A stretch of DNA of 64,000 nt. It comes from Eleusine coracana subsp. coracana (lineage: Eukaryota; Streptophyta; Magnoliopsida; Poales; Poaceae). Within the stretch, counting starts at the first letter, position 1, and each line of letters begins with the position of its first letter. Where the stretch lies: contig CM064434.1 of assembly GCA_032690845.1 (NCBI GenBank), forward strand, positions 8,310,108 through 8,374,107, in the 5' to 3' direction. Below the pieces are notes generated by a model. That model ran no database searches. It was not told where the DNA came from and saw only the letters and a list, made by a program, of their open reading frames with translations. Below, piece by piece: positions 45,424-57,588 of the stretch. The translations under genes were made by a program, and so were the position numbers.

Positions 45424-46600
45424 ATGGTTCGGGAGCAATCCTTCTCTGGTCTGGATAGTGAAAACCCATACCATCACCTATGAGAATTCGAGAAACTGTG
45501 TTCGTGCCTTTCTATAAAGGGCATGACACAAGAAACTCTAAAGTGGAAATTGTTTCCCTTTTCCCTCGTGGAGAGGGCAAAACAATGGTACACTCGTACT
45601 GTTGAGAGTGTAAATGGTGATTGGGAAGAACTTTGCGATAAATTTTGTCTCGCTTTCTTCCCTACATCCTGTATTGTCTCCCTTCGTATGGAAATTTTCG
45701 GTTTTCGCCAGAATGAGAAGGAGTCTTTAGGTGCAGCCTGGGCTAGGATTAATTTACTATCCAAATCCGGACCCAACCATGCCATTCCTGACCCGATGTT
45801 GCTACAACATTTTCATGAGGGTTTGGATAAGGAAGCTGCCCTATATCCCGACATTGCCTTCGGAGGATTATTCGTCCACAAGACCGTGACGGAAGGACGA
45901 GAAATCCTAGACCGTATTTGAGAAAACACTTCCTTCCTTTCTTATCATGTCGAACCCCTCCAGGATGAAGTCAAGTCGAGCCATGAGGAACCCTTAATAG
46001 TCGAATCCAAACCCATTCCATGCATACACCAAGATTTGACAATTGAGCCCTCACCCGAACCGGGAACACCTAGAGAAGAAGAAATTCAACCCTCAGATTC
46101 CCCATTTGACTTTGAGGAAGAGCTTTTTCAAGATTATAGAAACACCTCAAAGTATTGTTGCCAAAAGAAACCCCCGACTCCCATCTCTCCTCCTGAGCCA
46201 CTTGAAGAGGCATTCCTCGAAGAGACGGTAACGGAGTTAACTTCAATTATGAGCGATGAATGGTTGCGAAAGGTTGAGCTATCCTCTGAAGTAATTCGTA
46301 TTTGCTCTCCCTCTTCAACCATTCGATGCGACATTAGAGGAGTCACAATGGAAGTTCTTTATAATCCCACTGTTGGTGCCAACATAGTTCCTAGTGCCTT
46401 TGCATTTGACATTTTGGGCGATACACCGTTGGCACCGACTAGTAAATCCTTCAAAAGCCCCTTTGGCCCTATTTTACAAGGATACGAGATTTTGTAAGAT
46501 GTGATCATAAGGCACGCAAACGTCGAGGCTGTCCTAGACTTCCATGTCTTTGACATTCAGGATTTTGATGTCTTAATCGAACACCCATTGAGAAATTACT
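45424..46600 (+). pseudogene. Athila-like gag and protease-like region
   Basis: ATG 45424 opens MVREQSFSGLDSENPYHHL, then TGA 45481. The frame continues through a retrotransposon-gag domain (LFPFSLVERAKQWYTRTVES, FRQNEKESLGAAWARIN), TGA 45919, and a long acidic linker. The protease-like stretch has LYNPTVGANIVPSAFAF and ends LQGYEIL at TAA 46495; it then reads DFHVFDIQDFDVLI. A canonical D-(T/S/L)-G active site is not visible; the corresponding place reads NPTVGAN. A 1-base loss near 46590 moves reading to the pol frame. No CCHC knuckle is seen. Confidence 0.8.
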
Positions 46601-49600
46601 CATGGATATACCAACCCTTGGACGTCTCGACGTAAAACTAGGGGGAGAAAAGTTTTCTATCCCGATCTTCCGATCGAGGAACTCCATACCAGATCCTTCT
46701 CCCAAGGAAGAGCCAATCGAGGAAGTAATGGCTATTCTCCAATTTGATTCTCCTGAACCCCTTCTAGAAAGAGATGCTAAAGAGTTTATCCAAGAGGAGG
46801 ATGAGCTTTAGGAGACAATTGAGCTACCCATTGAAGAACCACCATCACGACCTTCGATTGAGCTTAAGCCCTTGCCTTCTGGTCTATGCTATGCTTTCCT
46901 AAATGGCGACCTGGATGCCCCTGTTATCATAAGTGACAGACTATCCGAGGAAGAATCTGCTAAACTTTTAGCCATCCTAGAAAAGCATCGCTCTGTCCTA
47001 GGCTACTCACTCCAAGACCTTAAGGGAATTAGTGCCACTCTTTGCACCCATCGCATTCCCATTGATCCTGATAGCACACCTTCTAGGGAGCCTCAGAGGA
47101 GGCTAAATAATGCAATGAGAGAGGTTGTTAAGAAGGAGGTTTTGAAACTTTTGCACGCCGGGATAATTTATCCCATTCCTCATAGTGAATGGGTTAGCCC
47201 TGTGCATGTAGTGCCTAAGAAGGGAGGCATGACGGTCGTTAGAAATGATAGAAATGAGTTGATCCCTCAATGCACCATCACAGGATGGAGGATGTGCATT
47301 GACTATCGGAGGCTCAATAAGGCAACAAAAAAGGATCATTTCCCGCTGCCCTTCATTGATGAAATGTTGGAGCGTCTTGCCAAAAATTCCTTCTTCTGTT
47401 TCCTTGATGGGTACTCTGGTTACCATCAAATTCCCATCCATCCAAATGATCAAAGTAAGACTACCTTCACAAGCCTTTAGGGAACCTATGCCTATCGAAG
47501 AATGTCATTCGGGTTGTGTAATGCACCCGCTTCATTCCAAAGGTGCATGATGTCTATATTCTCTGACATGATCGAAGAAATCATGGAAGTCTTCATGGAT
47601 GATTTCTCTGTTTATGGGAAAACTTTTGATCATTGTCTTGAGAACCTAGATAGGGTCTTACAAAGATGCCAGGAAAAGGACTTAGTACTTAATTGGGAAA
47701 GTGCCACCTTATGGTCCAAGAGGGCATCGTGTTAGGACACCTTGTGTCCGAGAGAGGTATTGAGGTGGATAGAGCAAAGATCAAGGTCATAGAAAGGCTC
47801 CCACCTCCGATTAATGTTAAGGGGATCCGTAGTTTCTTAGGACATGCGGGGTTTTATCGGCATTTTATCAAGGACTTTTCGCAAATCGCCAGACCCCTCA
47901 CTAGTGTTTTGGCTAAGGATGCTCCCTTTGATTTCGATGATGAGTGCCTTCATTCCTTTAATATCCTTAGGAAGGCACTCATCTCAGCTCCAGTCATTCA
48001 ACCCCCCGATTGGACGCTGCCCTTCAAAATCATGTGTGATGCTAGTGTCTATGCTGTTGGGGCTGTTCTTTGCCAAAACAAAGATAAGAAGCATCATGCC
48101 ATAGCCTATGCTAGCAAGACCTTGACAGGAGCACGACTTAATTATGCCACTAAAGAAACAAAGCTACTTGCCGTTGTTTTTGCTATCGATAAGTTTAGGT
48201 CATACTTAGTAGGAGCAAAGGTTATCGTTCACACTGATCTTGCTGCATTAAAATACCTGCTCACTAAGAAAGATGCTAAACCAAGGCTAATTAGATGGAT
48301 TCTTCTACTCCAAGAATTTGACCTTGAAATTAGAGATAAGAAAGGAGTAGAGAATTCTATTACGGATCATTTGTCGCGTATGCAAGTGACTAACATGAAG
48401 GAAATTCCGATAAATGACTTCCTCCGTGACATCATGCTAGTGAAGGTGACAGACTCCAACCCCTGGTATGCGGACATTGTGAATTTCATTGTTACATGGT
48501 ATGTACCACTAGGGGAGAACAAGAAGAAGCTCATCTATGAGAGTCGACGTCACGTGTGGGATGACCCATACCTCTACAGAGTGTGTTCTAACAGGTTGCT
48601 AAAGAGATATGTCCCAAGAATCGAAGGCACCCAGATAATCAAGAAATGTCATCCATCTCCATATGGAGGCCACTTTGGTGCATTCCGCACCCAAGCAAAA
48701 ATCTGGCAGAGTGGATTCTTTTGGCCATCAATGCATGGAGACACAAAAGAATTCATCCAAAGATGTCGGAATTGCCAGAAGCATGGAGGAATAACTGCCC
48801 GCAATGCAATGCCCCTAACATACAACCTTTAAGTGGAATTATTCGATGTATGGGGTATTGACTTCATGGGACCATTTCCAAAGTCCTATGTTTGCGAGTA
48901 CATCTTGGTGGCCGTTGAGTATGTATCCAAATGGGTAGAAGCAATGCCATGCAGAGCTGTCGATGCTAAGCACGCTCGAAGAATGCTCCATGAGATCATC
49001 TTTCCTCATTTTGGAAAACCACGAATGGTGATAAGTGACAGAGGGTCTCATTTGATTGATAAGACCTTCTGGAACTTCTTAAGAGAGCTTGGAGTAAAGC
49101 ACAACATTGCAACTCCATACCACCCTCAGACAAGCGGGCAGGTAGAAACTTCAAATAAACAAATTAAGAACATCCTGCAGAAGACCATGAATGAGATGGG
49201 GAGTGGATGGAAGATGAAGCTACCAGATGCACTTTGGGTATACAGGACAGCATACAAAACACCGATTGGCATGTCTCCCTTCCAGCTTATATATGGAAAA
49301 CCATGTCATCTACCAGTCGAGCTGGAACATAGAGCACATTGGGCCATCCGAAAATGGAACATGGACTTTAGGGAGGCCAGGAGACATAGAAAAGTATAGT
49401 TGTCTGAGTTAGAGGAATAGAGAGAGAAGGCTTATCATAGTGCCAAGATCTATAAGGATAGAACCAAAAGATGGCACGACCAAAGGATCAAGCCTAACGA
49501 GTTCAAGCCAGGCGACACGGTGTTGCTCTTCAACTCTAGAGTCAAATTGTTTGGTCATGGGAAGCTTCAGAATAAATGGGAAGGACCATTCACCGTCATT

Positions 49601-49756
49601 AATGCTGCATCACATGGAGCAATCGCACTCCAAGATGATGGAGGGAACGAGTTTAAGGTAAATGGTCATCGTTTAAAAGTCTTCCTAGAGCCAGATGACA
49701 ACGAAGGTAAGGAGGTAGATGTGATCAATTTAATTGATTTCAATGCTCTACTCTAG
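46600..49756 (+). pseudogene. Athila-like RT-RNase H-integrase
   Basis: Frame 1 (46602-47698): MDIPTLGRLDVKLGGEKFS, TAG 46809, RT with WRMCIDYRRLNKATKKDHFP, TAG 47478, then GTYAYRRMSFGLCNAPASF and an intact FMDDFSVYG. A 1-base loss at about 47698 (NWE-KCH) shifts to frame 2: LGHLVSERGIEV, RNase H (IMCDASVYAVGAVL..ENSITDHLSRM), integrase zinc H-H-C-C (about 48650-48780), TAA 48830 at a likely glutamine, DVWGIDFMGPF, ISDRGSHL and GQVETSNKQ with all three acidic residues present, TAG 49397, and the C-terminal VKLFGHGKLQNKWEGPF to 49756. Catalytic boxes are intact; only nonsense codons and one shift disable it. Confidence 0.9.
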
Positions 49757-51236
49757 CAATCCTCTCTACATTTTCTCTCATTCAAATAAATTTAGACTCC
49801 CCGGTCCCAGACCCGATAGAGTCCTTTTTGTTTCCACAACCCTTTGTTTGTTTTGAATAAAAAGCAGCCAGGTACAAGACAAGTGTGGGGGAGGCTTCTC
49901 AGGTTTTTCAATGTGCAAACAACAGAAGTCAACATCATGAGAAAGAGCGTGGCGTCCAGGCACATCCCAGCTTCCACCCTCTTCAATACAATGGTTTGCA
50001 CACTCAATTCCTTCACCTCCTTGTTTTATGAGTTAAAATTATTTTCTCTTGAATCAATCATAAAAATTTAACTCGAAAAAAAAATTAAAATAAACCTTGT
50101 GAAACCCTCATTTTATTTCATGCTTCTATTTGGTGGGCTCGCATGCTCCTTATTCCTAGTTCATAAACCTATTGCTTGTGAACTATATCTTTAGGAAAGC
50201 ATGTCACCTTGGTAGTTGATGCATGAGATATGGTTTGACGAAATGAATCTTTCTCTTATGCTTGATGTGCTTGGAAATGTTTCTTAAAAAAGAATTAAAA
50301 TAAATAGCTTGACTCCTCAATGATTATATCTTCCTACCAAAGCCATATGATTAACTCATTGAAAATCTTACGCATATGCTACTTGTTGTTTCATTGAACT
50401 TTGTCAAATTATTGTGACCCTTGTGAGTTACTATTTATGACTTTTTGATCAAGATTTTGTGCACACCACTTTGCTAATACTTCTTCACTGGAAGTTAGCA
50501 CCACCATATCCATTATTCATGTGCTATTTCTTCTACACTGGAAGATAGCATTTCCATGTCATCATCCATCCATTAAATAAAGTACTCCATTATATTCTGA
50601 TGAACTCCCTCTCCAAATATCCTTGTAAAAGAGACATGGGCTATTCATGATAAAAAAAAGAGAGAGAAAAAAAGAAAAAAAAGATAGAGAAAGAATTGGC
50701 CCACGTTCTCAAATGCCTATCCAATAGAAGGGAGGGAACATCTTAAAAAAGAAAGGGAGTATTCACATTCATTCATTTTCCATCCACATATCCACATGTG
50801 CATATGCTTGATCAAAAGTTCATGAATTGTTCTCCACAGATCCGGTTTTTGACTTAGTAATATATGAGACACAAGTATGCCTCTCTATTATCCCTACCTT
50901 GAGCTCCACATAAAGCCATATTTAGAAGTAGGATGAAAAGAGCTAATGCCCTGGTGAGGAACCATACACATTGAGCAATTTGAAAGAATCGTTTGAGGAG
51001 TACAGCTATTATTTGTTTTGAAAATCTTTTCAAAAACCCAAGCTACATAGGAGAATGAGTGAAGATGATTGGAGTCAGGACCATTCTATTCTTCAACCAC
51101 CCAAGGTGACATGATAGACACTTTAAAAGTTCATAGGTACAGGTGTGACATGGAATAATTTGCATGCTAGCATCATACCAATTGAAGTTATGATTCACTT
51201 TAGTCTTCAACCTATACTCGAGGACGAGCAAAGGCT
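49757..51236 (+). other. 3' non-coding region of inner element, with a second polypurine tract
   Basis: No ORF of note. AAGTGTGGGGGAGG at 49881-49894 nearly duplicates the true polypurine tract at 51237. A long purine-rich run (about 50651-50697) follows. The direct-repeat phrase CACTGGAAGWTAGCA occurs twice near 50490-50550. Confidence 0.7.
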
Positions 51237-51251
51237 AAGTGTGGGGGAGTT
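51237..51251 (+). other. Polypurine tract of inner element
   Basis: AAGTGTGGGGGAGTT immediately before the 3' LTR start at 51252. Confidence 0.85.
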
Positions 51252-52852
51252 TGTTGACGGTCCTTAAGTGCTAAATCTGACCATCAAATCCTTGCATAAA
51301 CAACATAAAAGGAATAAACAAAATAGTGATAGCAGTTTATTATTAACCATTTCCATGAGTTCTGGTGAGACATGTGTTTGCAGGTATCAAAGAGCCAGAA
51401 TATGCAAAAACATGAAGAAACGCCCCGTCGGCCGAAACTGCCGTAAAACAGCCGGCCGACAGGGTCGTATGAGGCTGAAATCAGGGCCCGGCAGGGTCGT
51501 GATGGCTGAAATCAGAACTCAGCCGACAGGGTCATATCAGGCTGAAATCAGCCACCCAGCGGGTGAAAACAGAGTCTCATCAGGCTGAACCATCTGACCT
51601 AGACGACCCTGAAAAACACTTCACCATGAGGCCATTTCCATCCCGGGACTAAGGAGGGTAAAAAGTGGAGAATAAAGGAGGCACCCACGTGGCACAACTT
51701 GGGCAAGCGAAGACATGACCCGGAGGGGGTCGGCACCAAAAATGGGCCGCCGCCCGGCCTACCCCGCCGCCTGGCCTGGGAACTTCCTCCTGAGGTGTCC
51801 AGCCCACTCGGCCCATCATGCCAACCGACGCCAAGTGGATAAGGCGGTTGAAAACCGACTCAACAACCGTTATCTGGACAAAATCTGAGATGTCCAAAGG
51901 AAGTCGGTCGGAAACCGACCTCATCCAACGGCCGCCCGGCCTGGGTTGCCGCCCTGCATGCTCAGCCACCCGGCGTGACCCGCCGCCCGATGGGGGAACT
52001 TTTGCCCACCGACCCTCCTTCACCTAGAAATACCCGCCAGCGCTTCGCAACCTATAAAGAGAGGGGAAATTCGGCAGAAATGAACAACACAAGTTGAAGA
52101 TATTAGAGCTCCACTCAAAAGGCTTTAGCACTGCCAAAGTGCTTAGAAAATAGGGAGAGAGTGAGGGAGAGTTAGGAGGAGGTCCGGACTTGTCGGCGCC
52201 TTCTCCACACTTGTACCTCGGCGGATGCTTTTCTTTCTTAGTAAGTATTCGTGATCTTCTATTGGTATTTAAGTTTCCTTTTTAAGTAAGTTCTTTCCTT
52301 AATTGCTTACGGGATCATCATTCTATTTAGTTAGAGTATCATAGTCTTCTATAAGTGTGACATCGAGACTTTGATAGTAATTAATAGCGTAGACGTGGTG
52401 TCTATGCTAGAGGTTACCTTTGTTTGCCACGTGCCCCACGGTTTGTAGAGGTAGTCGGTAGGTGGTGACAGCCCTATCCGGCCTTAGTAATCCTCCATGT
52501 TCGGGTACGTCATAGAGTTGTTGGTCGGAGTCGTCTGTGGATGTAGGGGTAAGCCGGTGCCCGAGTAAGTAGTTTTAGACTGAACCTATCTTATTATAGG
52601 ATCCTTGACCATAGGAATCCTCTCTACCCTCTGCCTAACTTATTCTTGTTGTCCTTGGATGAATCAAGATAGAAGATTAGACACACACGTTCCCACTGAA
52701 TTCAATACCTTGGAATACTCTTAGGTGAAGTGCTATAATGGTATCCGTGCGCTTGCGGATTTATCTATGATCGTAAGAAATACCAACAAGAATTTGTGGT
52801 GCCGTTGCCGGGGATAGTAATATTTCTGGTGCGACGTTAAGAAGTGTCAGCA
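51252..52852 (+). repeat. 3' LTR of inner element (1601 bp)
   Basis: Same structure as 43604-45223, including the subrepeat array and the internal primer-site copy (52797-52814). It ends GTGTCAGCA followed by the CGCAC duplication. Confidence 0.92.
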
Positions 52853-52857
52853 CGCAC

Positions 52858-53070
52858 TGGGCTTCTTTAGTGCTTTTCATTGGTTCTGGATTCCTGTCCT
52901 CTCCAGCATGACTTTAATCGCCAATTTTACCTGTTCATGCAATAAAGCTCCAAAACAACACATATACCAATATATAGGCAATATGACAGGTAAATGGCCT
53001 AAATTAGTATCAATTATGCTCTAATTGGGGTAATATTCACATGTAATAGGGGCACTTGGGACTGCCAACA
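52858..53070 (-). repeat. 3' LTR of outer element, remainder
   Basis: Continues the LTR of 42341-43603 after the inner insertion and ends TTGGGACTGCCAACA. TGTTGG..CCAACA are the LTR termini. On the minus strand the adjacent sequence 53088-53071 is the polypurine tract GTTTAGGTGTGGGGGAAC. Confidence 0.8.
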
Positions 53071-53088
53071 GTTCCCCCACACCTAAAC
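53071..53088 (-). other. Polypurine tract of outer element
   Basis: Minus strand GTTTAGGTGTGGGGGAAC directly before the LTR start TGTTGGCAGTCCC. A second similar tract, TTTTAAGTGTGGGGGG, lies at about 53719-53734 on the same strand. Confidence 0.8.
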
Positions 53089-54718
53089 TTTTGCTCATCC
53101 CGAGTAAAGTAAAGAAAGAAAAATCAAAGACCATACTCTTTCTATCATAAAAGACATCTCAAATCAGCAAATGTTGAGCATTGTTCTATTGTGGTGTATT
53201 TCATATTGGTATTCAACAAAATAGTTCAAATATGGGCATAAAGCTTAAAGTTTCTCCCTAAAGCAATAAATCATGTCCAACTCAAAAATTATAACTTTTC
53301 CACTCATGTAAATCACCCAAAAGATTGTTGTGAACATAAAGAATCTATCTTCCAATTAATTCACGGCAACAACTCATCTTTCAGATCACTCAACCTATAT
53401 TCTACATCATAATGATCAAATAATTTTTGTGTAAGGCTTATATGAGTAGCTAGGTGAGGTAGTTCAAGGCTTACAAATATAAATCATCAATATATTCTAA
53501 AGCTAGGATATTATTCTTCATTGGAATTATAGAACTTTCTCAAGATGGCCATTAAGAAAAAAAATTTAAGAAAGGACTTACACTTTGGATATGTGGACAT
53601 GCACATAGCAAAAATTTGATCTTCGAAGAAAAAGAACTCCCATAATCATATTGCACATGGTTGGAATGATTTATGGCTATATTAGAATGAATTTCGAGAA
53701 TAAGCATGTCATATACCATCCCCCCACACTTAAAATTTTCTAGTCCCTTAGCACACAGCAGAGCTTTCCCCTTTTTTCTTTTTCTTCTTTCGTTTTTTTA
53801 TTTTCCCCCTTTTCTTATTTTGCTCTCTGCTGCGCCAATCGGCGTAGGATGCGCCGATCCGTTCTTAACCTGAATCATCAACCTTTGTTTGTATAGCCAG
53901 AAATATAGGATACAGTCAAGGAATGATACTCAACAAGATATTTTGGGTTTATGGTAGGATACTCAGCGGAATTGAATTTTTGCATGAGTAATTTAAGGCT
54001 AGAAAAAGATACACAAAGATTTGCCATCTTAGCAAAGTTCATACCAAAAAGAATTAAATCCTAACCAAACTCAACCATCAATTTAATGTTCATCTACTTA
54101 TCAAAGGTTCATGAGAATTGCTCAAACTATGGTAGTGGTAGGTAAGGATATTAAAAAGAACAAATTCCATAGTTCACAACATGAAAAATTATTTATGAAA
54201 AGATTGGTACTAAGTTATCATTACAAATTGGACAATACAAATGAAGCACATGGGTACTCAAAAAATGCCCCACATAAGACATATTTGCCGAATGATCATT
54301 AAGTGTAAGTTCAAAGTTTTTATTCAATGCTCAACATTATTTGATCTTCATTGGTACTTTTCAAGAAAGAATAGATAACTCAATTCTCTAAAAGAGCATT
54401 ACCACCACCATTATATTAAGATCGAGACTCGAATACATGGTGATGATTTTTGCACACACTTGCGTAGAAATAAAATTACTACTAACTACTACTAGCACAC
54501 TTGCATAAAAATAAACTTACTACTAGCTACTACTAACACACTTGCATAAAAATAAACTTACTACTAGCTACTACTAGCACACTTGCATGAAAGTAAACAC
54601 ACCCGATACATGGTTTCCCAACCCGCTCACACACATATAAGGAAATAAAGAAAAAGATTGCCAAAAACAAGAAAAACGCAAACCGGGAAACCAATATATG
54701 TGCCAACTCCTAGGCACT
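53089..54718 (-). other. 3' non-coding region of outer element
   Basis: AT-rich, without a credible ORF. It contains the second polypurine-like tract (about 53719-53734), a palindrome pair at 53831/53850 and a 41-bp tandem repeat (54456-54590). Confidence 0.65.
54456..54590. repeat. 41-bp tandem repeat
   Basis: ACACTTGC starts at 54456, 54497, 54538 and 54579, a period of exactly 41 bp three times. Each unit has a (TACTAC)n-like tail. Confidence 0.9.
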
Positions 54719-56312
54719 CTAGTTAAACGGAGGTGGAGGCGATGGCTGATCGAAGCCATAGCACCGCACCTTGAGTCGCTCGAACTCCTCCACTATCGCC
54801 TCATGGTTGTTCCTCATCTAGGACAAGGCGTCCTCCACTTGCTCGATGTAGTGCATGTTGTTGTCGATGTACCCCTGCATGGGCATGAAGAAGTCTACAC
54901 CGGGCGCAGGAGGCACCACAGGTACACGTCCTTGGTACCTGTAGTCAAGACCTGCGCTAAAGTAGGTCACGCTGACCGGCGCGTCACCTGCGCCAACCGG
55001 TGTAGAGGGCTATGAACTGCCCGCTGCGTTGCCCCACCCCAGCTAGTACTGCTGAGGGTCCTGGCATGAATTCCAGGAGTCCCACTCGTTGCCGGCTGCT
55101 GTGAATGTCGTCGGTTGTCGAACCCACCCACGATGGTCCTTGAGAGCTCAGCCCCCCTCCAGGAGACCTTCCTCAAGCCAATTTCCTCCCTCCAGTTTGT
55201 AATGGAGGAAAACTTCTAGCTCCGCACACGAGAGCCTGATGTTGGTGCCGCTGACATGGAACTCGGCGTGAACACTTCCCATGACAATATTGCCACGAGT
55301 CATATTCTCGCAGATCTCCGTCGCGCACTCCTACTTGTCATCGCGCCCTCCTGGTCCGTCGCCTTCACAGACGAGGGCTGCTAGGCGTTGAAGATAGGCC
55401 CCGAAGGCTTATTTCTTGCTCGCCTTGCCCCTCTTGTTGATCCAACCTGCACCATCACCGACATAGGGTTGCAATGTGGTAGACTCACGATGGCATTGTA
55501 GAGCCACCGCAAGTCCGCACCGGTAACGTTGTTGGAGTCGACCTTGTCGCCTGTGCGTGTCACCAACCACCGATGGAAGACTTGAATGGTCGGGTTGCGG
55601 ATGTTGCCGCGCTTCATCTCTTCCGCGAATGAGAGCCGCCTCCAAAAGGAGTCCAACTCCCCACGTCCCAAGATGCCGGCGACATCGGCGTCGACGTCGA
55701 AGCCAAAGGCTTGAGCCGCCGCCTCCATGGCCACTGTGTAGCTGATGTCACGAACGCGGAAGTTGACGGCCTCGTTGCCGTCTTCGATGATGCCAAGCCT
55801 TATCATAGAGGCAACCTCAGTGACGATGTCGAGGTTGTAGTCCATGGGGAGGAGGTGGAAGTCTGCCTAGCCGAGATTGTTGAGCATCCTCCTTATGTCC
55901 TCCCACATGCTGATCGTGGTGAGGAAGGTCTCGTCCAAGTCAAAGTTTGGGACGAACCTTCCCCTCTCCGTGTTGTAGTGCTGTTGTTCCTCCGCGCTCT
56001 AGAGGGCGAAGCCCTCCTCCACCGGACGCTACACGAATGCTGGCGGTGGTCGTGATCTGGGAACCCCACGGCTTGCCACTGTTTGGCTCCTTGTAGCACA
56101 CCCCGTTGGAAGGGACGTGCCAGAGACGGAGTGGCGGGCGTGGATCTCTGCCGCCGAGCCAGTGGATGCATCACCCACCGACATGTTATCGTGAGCACCG
56201 ATGCCTCCCCCCTCGCGGAGGAGTCACCGCTTGACTCGTTGCTGCCGCCGGAACTGCTTCCCCAGTGCAGCCTCTTACCTAACTTGCTGACGGAGGAGTG
56301 GAAACGATCCAT
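54719..56312 (-). pseudogene. Athila ORF1-like extra ORF
   Basis: ATG at 56312 reads MDRFHSSVSKLGKRLHWGSS. After a degraded stretch it reads RGRFVPNFDLDETFLTTISM (about 55960), then a TAG at about 55868, then LDIVTEVASMIRLGIIED and FRVRDISYTVAMEAAAQAFG and a long conserved-looking part to about 55445. A 1-base shift follows (WINKRGKASKK), then two or more further stops, to the C-terminal NNMHYIEQVEDALSQMRNNH and TAG at 54719. The style is that of the Athila ORF1 / plant transposon protein family that accompanies Athila elements. Its role is unknown. A palindrome pair lies in the coding part at about 54970/54989. It is on the same strand as gag and downstream, where Athila elements carry their extra ORF. 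Confidence 0.6.
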
Positions 56313-57588
56313 CTGCGAGGAATGCGGAACGTGTGTGAGATCGTGGGTAGTGGGGAAGGTGGAGAGATTACCAGGATGGTGTGCCAAATTGGGGGCGCCT
56401 GGCCTCCCTTTTATAGTGTGGGAAACTTCCAGGAGAAGGAGCCACCTTGGAATTTCAAAATTTTGAGAGTGCGCCGATCGACGCGTAGTTGTGCCGATCG
56501 GCACAATTCAAATTTTGAATGCTCTGACAACTTGGTGCTTGATTTCTCTCTTTTAGGTCGCTTCCCAGTACATCATGTTGGTTGTTAGGAGAACAACACG
56601 GAATCCCGTTATCTTGATTGACTGCGCCGATCGGCACAGGCACGCGCCGATCGGCGCACCATCTTTTTCAGCTTTTGGTCAATTCCGTGTCCCCTCTGCA
56701 CCACACACCTGCATAACAATCATACCTATTCTTTAAAATCAACGCCTGCCACCTTTGTCATCCATTTGGGAACCGCATAGGTACCTGCACCGATTGGCGC
56801 AGTACAGCGCCGAACAGCGCAAGTCCCTTGCACCTCGTCTTTTAATCCGGCACTGATCCTGATGCCTCGTGTTCATCTCTTTCACCTAATTCTCCACTTT
56901 TCCAATGTTCCTGTAGCATTGACATACGTAGTGGGGCCCATCTAGTGTCTATGCCGAACGGGAGCTTCTTCGCTAGATGTTACTCTTCATCCTTTCCTGC
57001 GTTATTTAGCAACCATTTTGCACACAGAAATTAATTCAAAAAGATTTTAATTACCTCGAGAATAGCTCCATCTCTGAAAATTACTGTGCTGGTTGATTCT
57101 TAGTACTCCTTCAATTCTGGGCATCGCCAGCCTTCTGTCCTGACCTGGGCAATAACACGCCGATCGGCACAGATGTGCGCCGTTCGGTGCAAGCACTGTT
57201 CCTTCCTGTTATTTGGTCCTTTTTTGTTTTATTCCTTTGTTGTTAGTCTACAGTATGTACATACACAGTTTTGCACAAATAAACAGACAATGCAAGAGAA
57301 CATAAGAATTAAGCACACACCTTTTCTATTTCTTTTATTCAGGAGATTGTCTTTATTAAAAGTAAGCAAATTAAAAACACCGGGTTGCCCTCCCAGCCAG
57401 CACTAATTAACTAGATGAAACGGGTTACCCTCCCGCAAGCACTAAGCAGCTTCTAAATCCCTCGATCATTGGGTTGCCTCCGAAGAGCGCTCTAGTTATT
57501 TAAAGGTCAAAGAGCTCGACCTCCCCGCAAACAATCAATCCTTAGTGTCACGGTGCGGGATGTGAAGCCATGACACTACATGGTTCTC
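56313..57588 (-). other. Non-coding region where pol should be
   Basis: Between the protease stop (57589) and the extra ORF there is no trace of RT, RNase H or integrase. On the minus strand the segment after protease carries GGGAGGGTAACCCG and GGAGGCAACCCAA phrases (57390-57480), a stock sequence of Athila-type 3' regions. Four palindrome pairs are clustered at 56470/56490, 56623/56643, 56786/56806 and 57157/57176. Confidence 0.7.

Larger units (their letters stand above)
43604..52852 (+). mobile_element. Inner Athila-like Ty3/gypsy element, 9249 bp, complete
   Basis: LTRs at 43604-45223 and 51252-52852 start TGTTGAC and end GTCAACA or GTCAGCA. CGCAC is duplicated at 43599-43603 and 52853-52857. 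An Asp-tRNA primer site follows the 5' LTR and a polypurine tract precedes the 3' LTR. Gag, protease-like region, RT, RNase H and integrase lie between in gypsy order, then 1.5 kb non-coding. The first ~420 bp of the LTRs differ at about 4% of positions by eye, so it inserted after the outer element. Confidence 0.93.
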
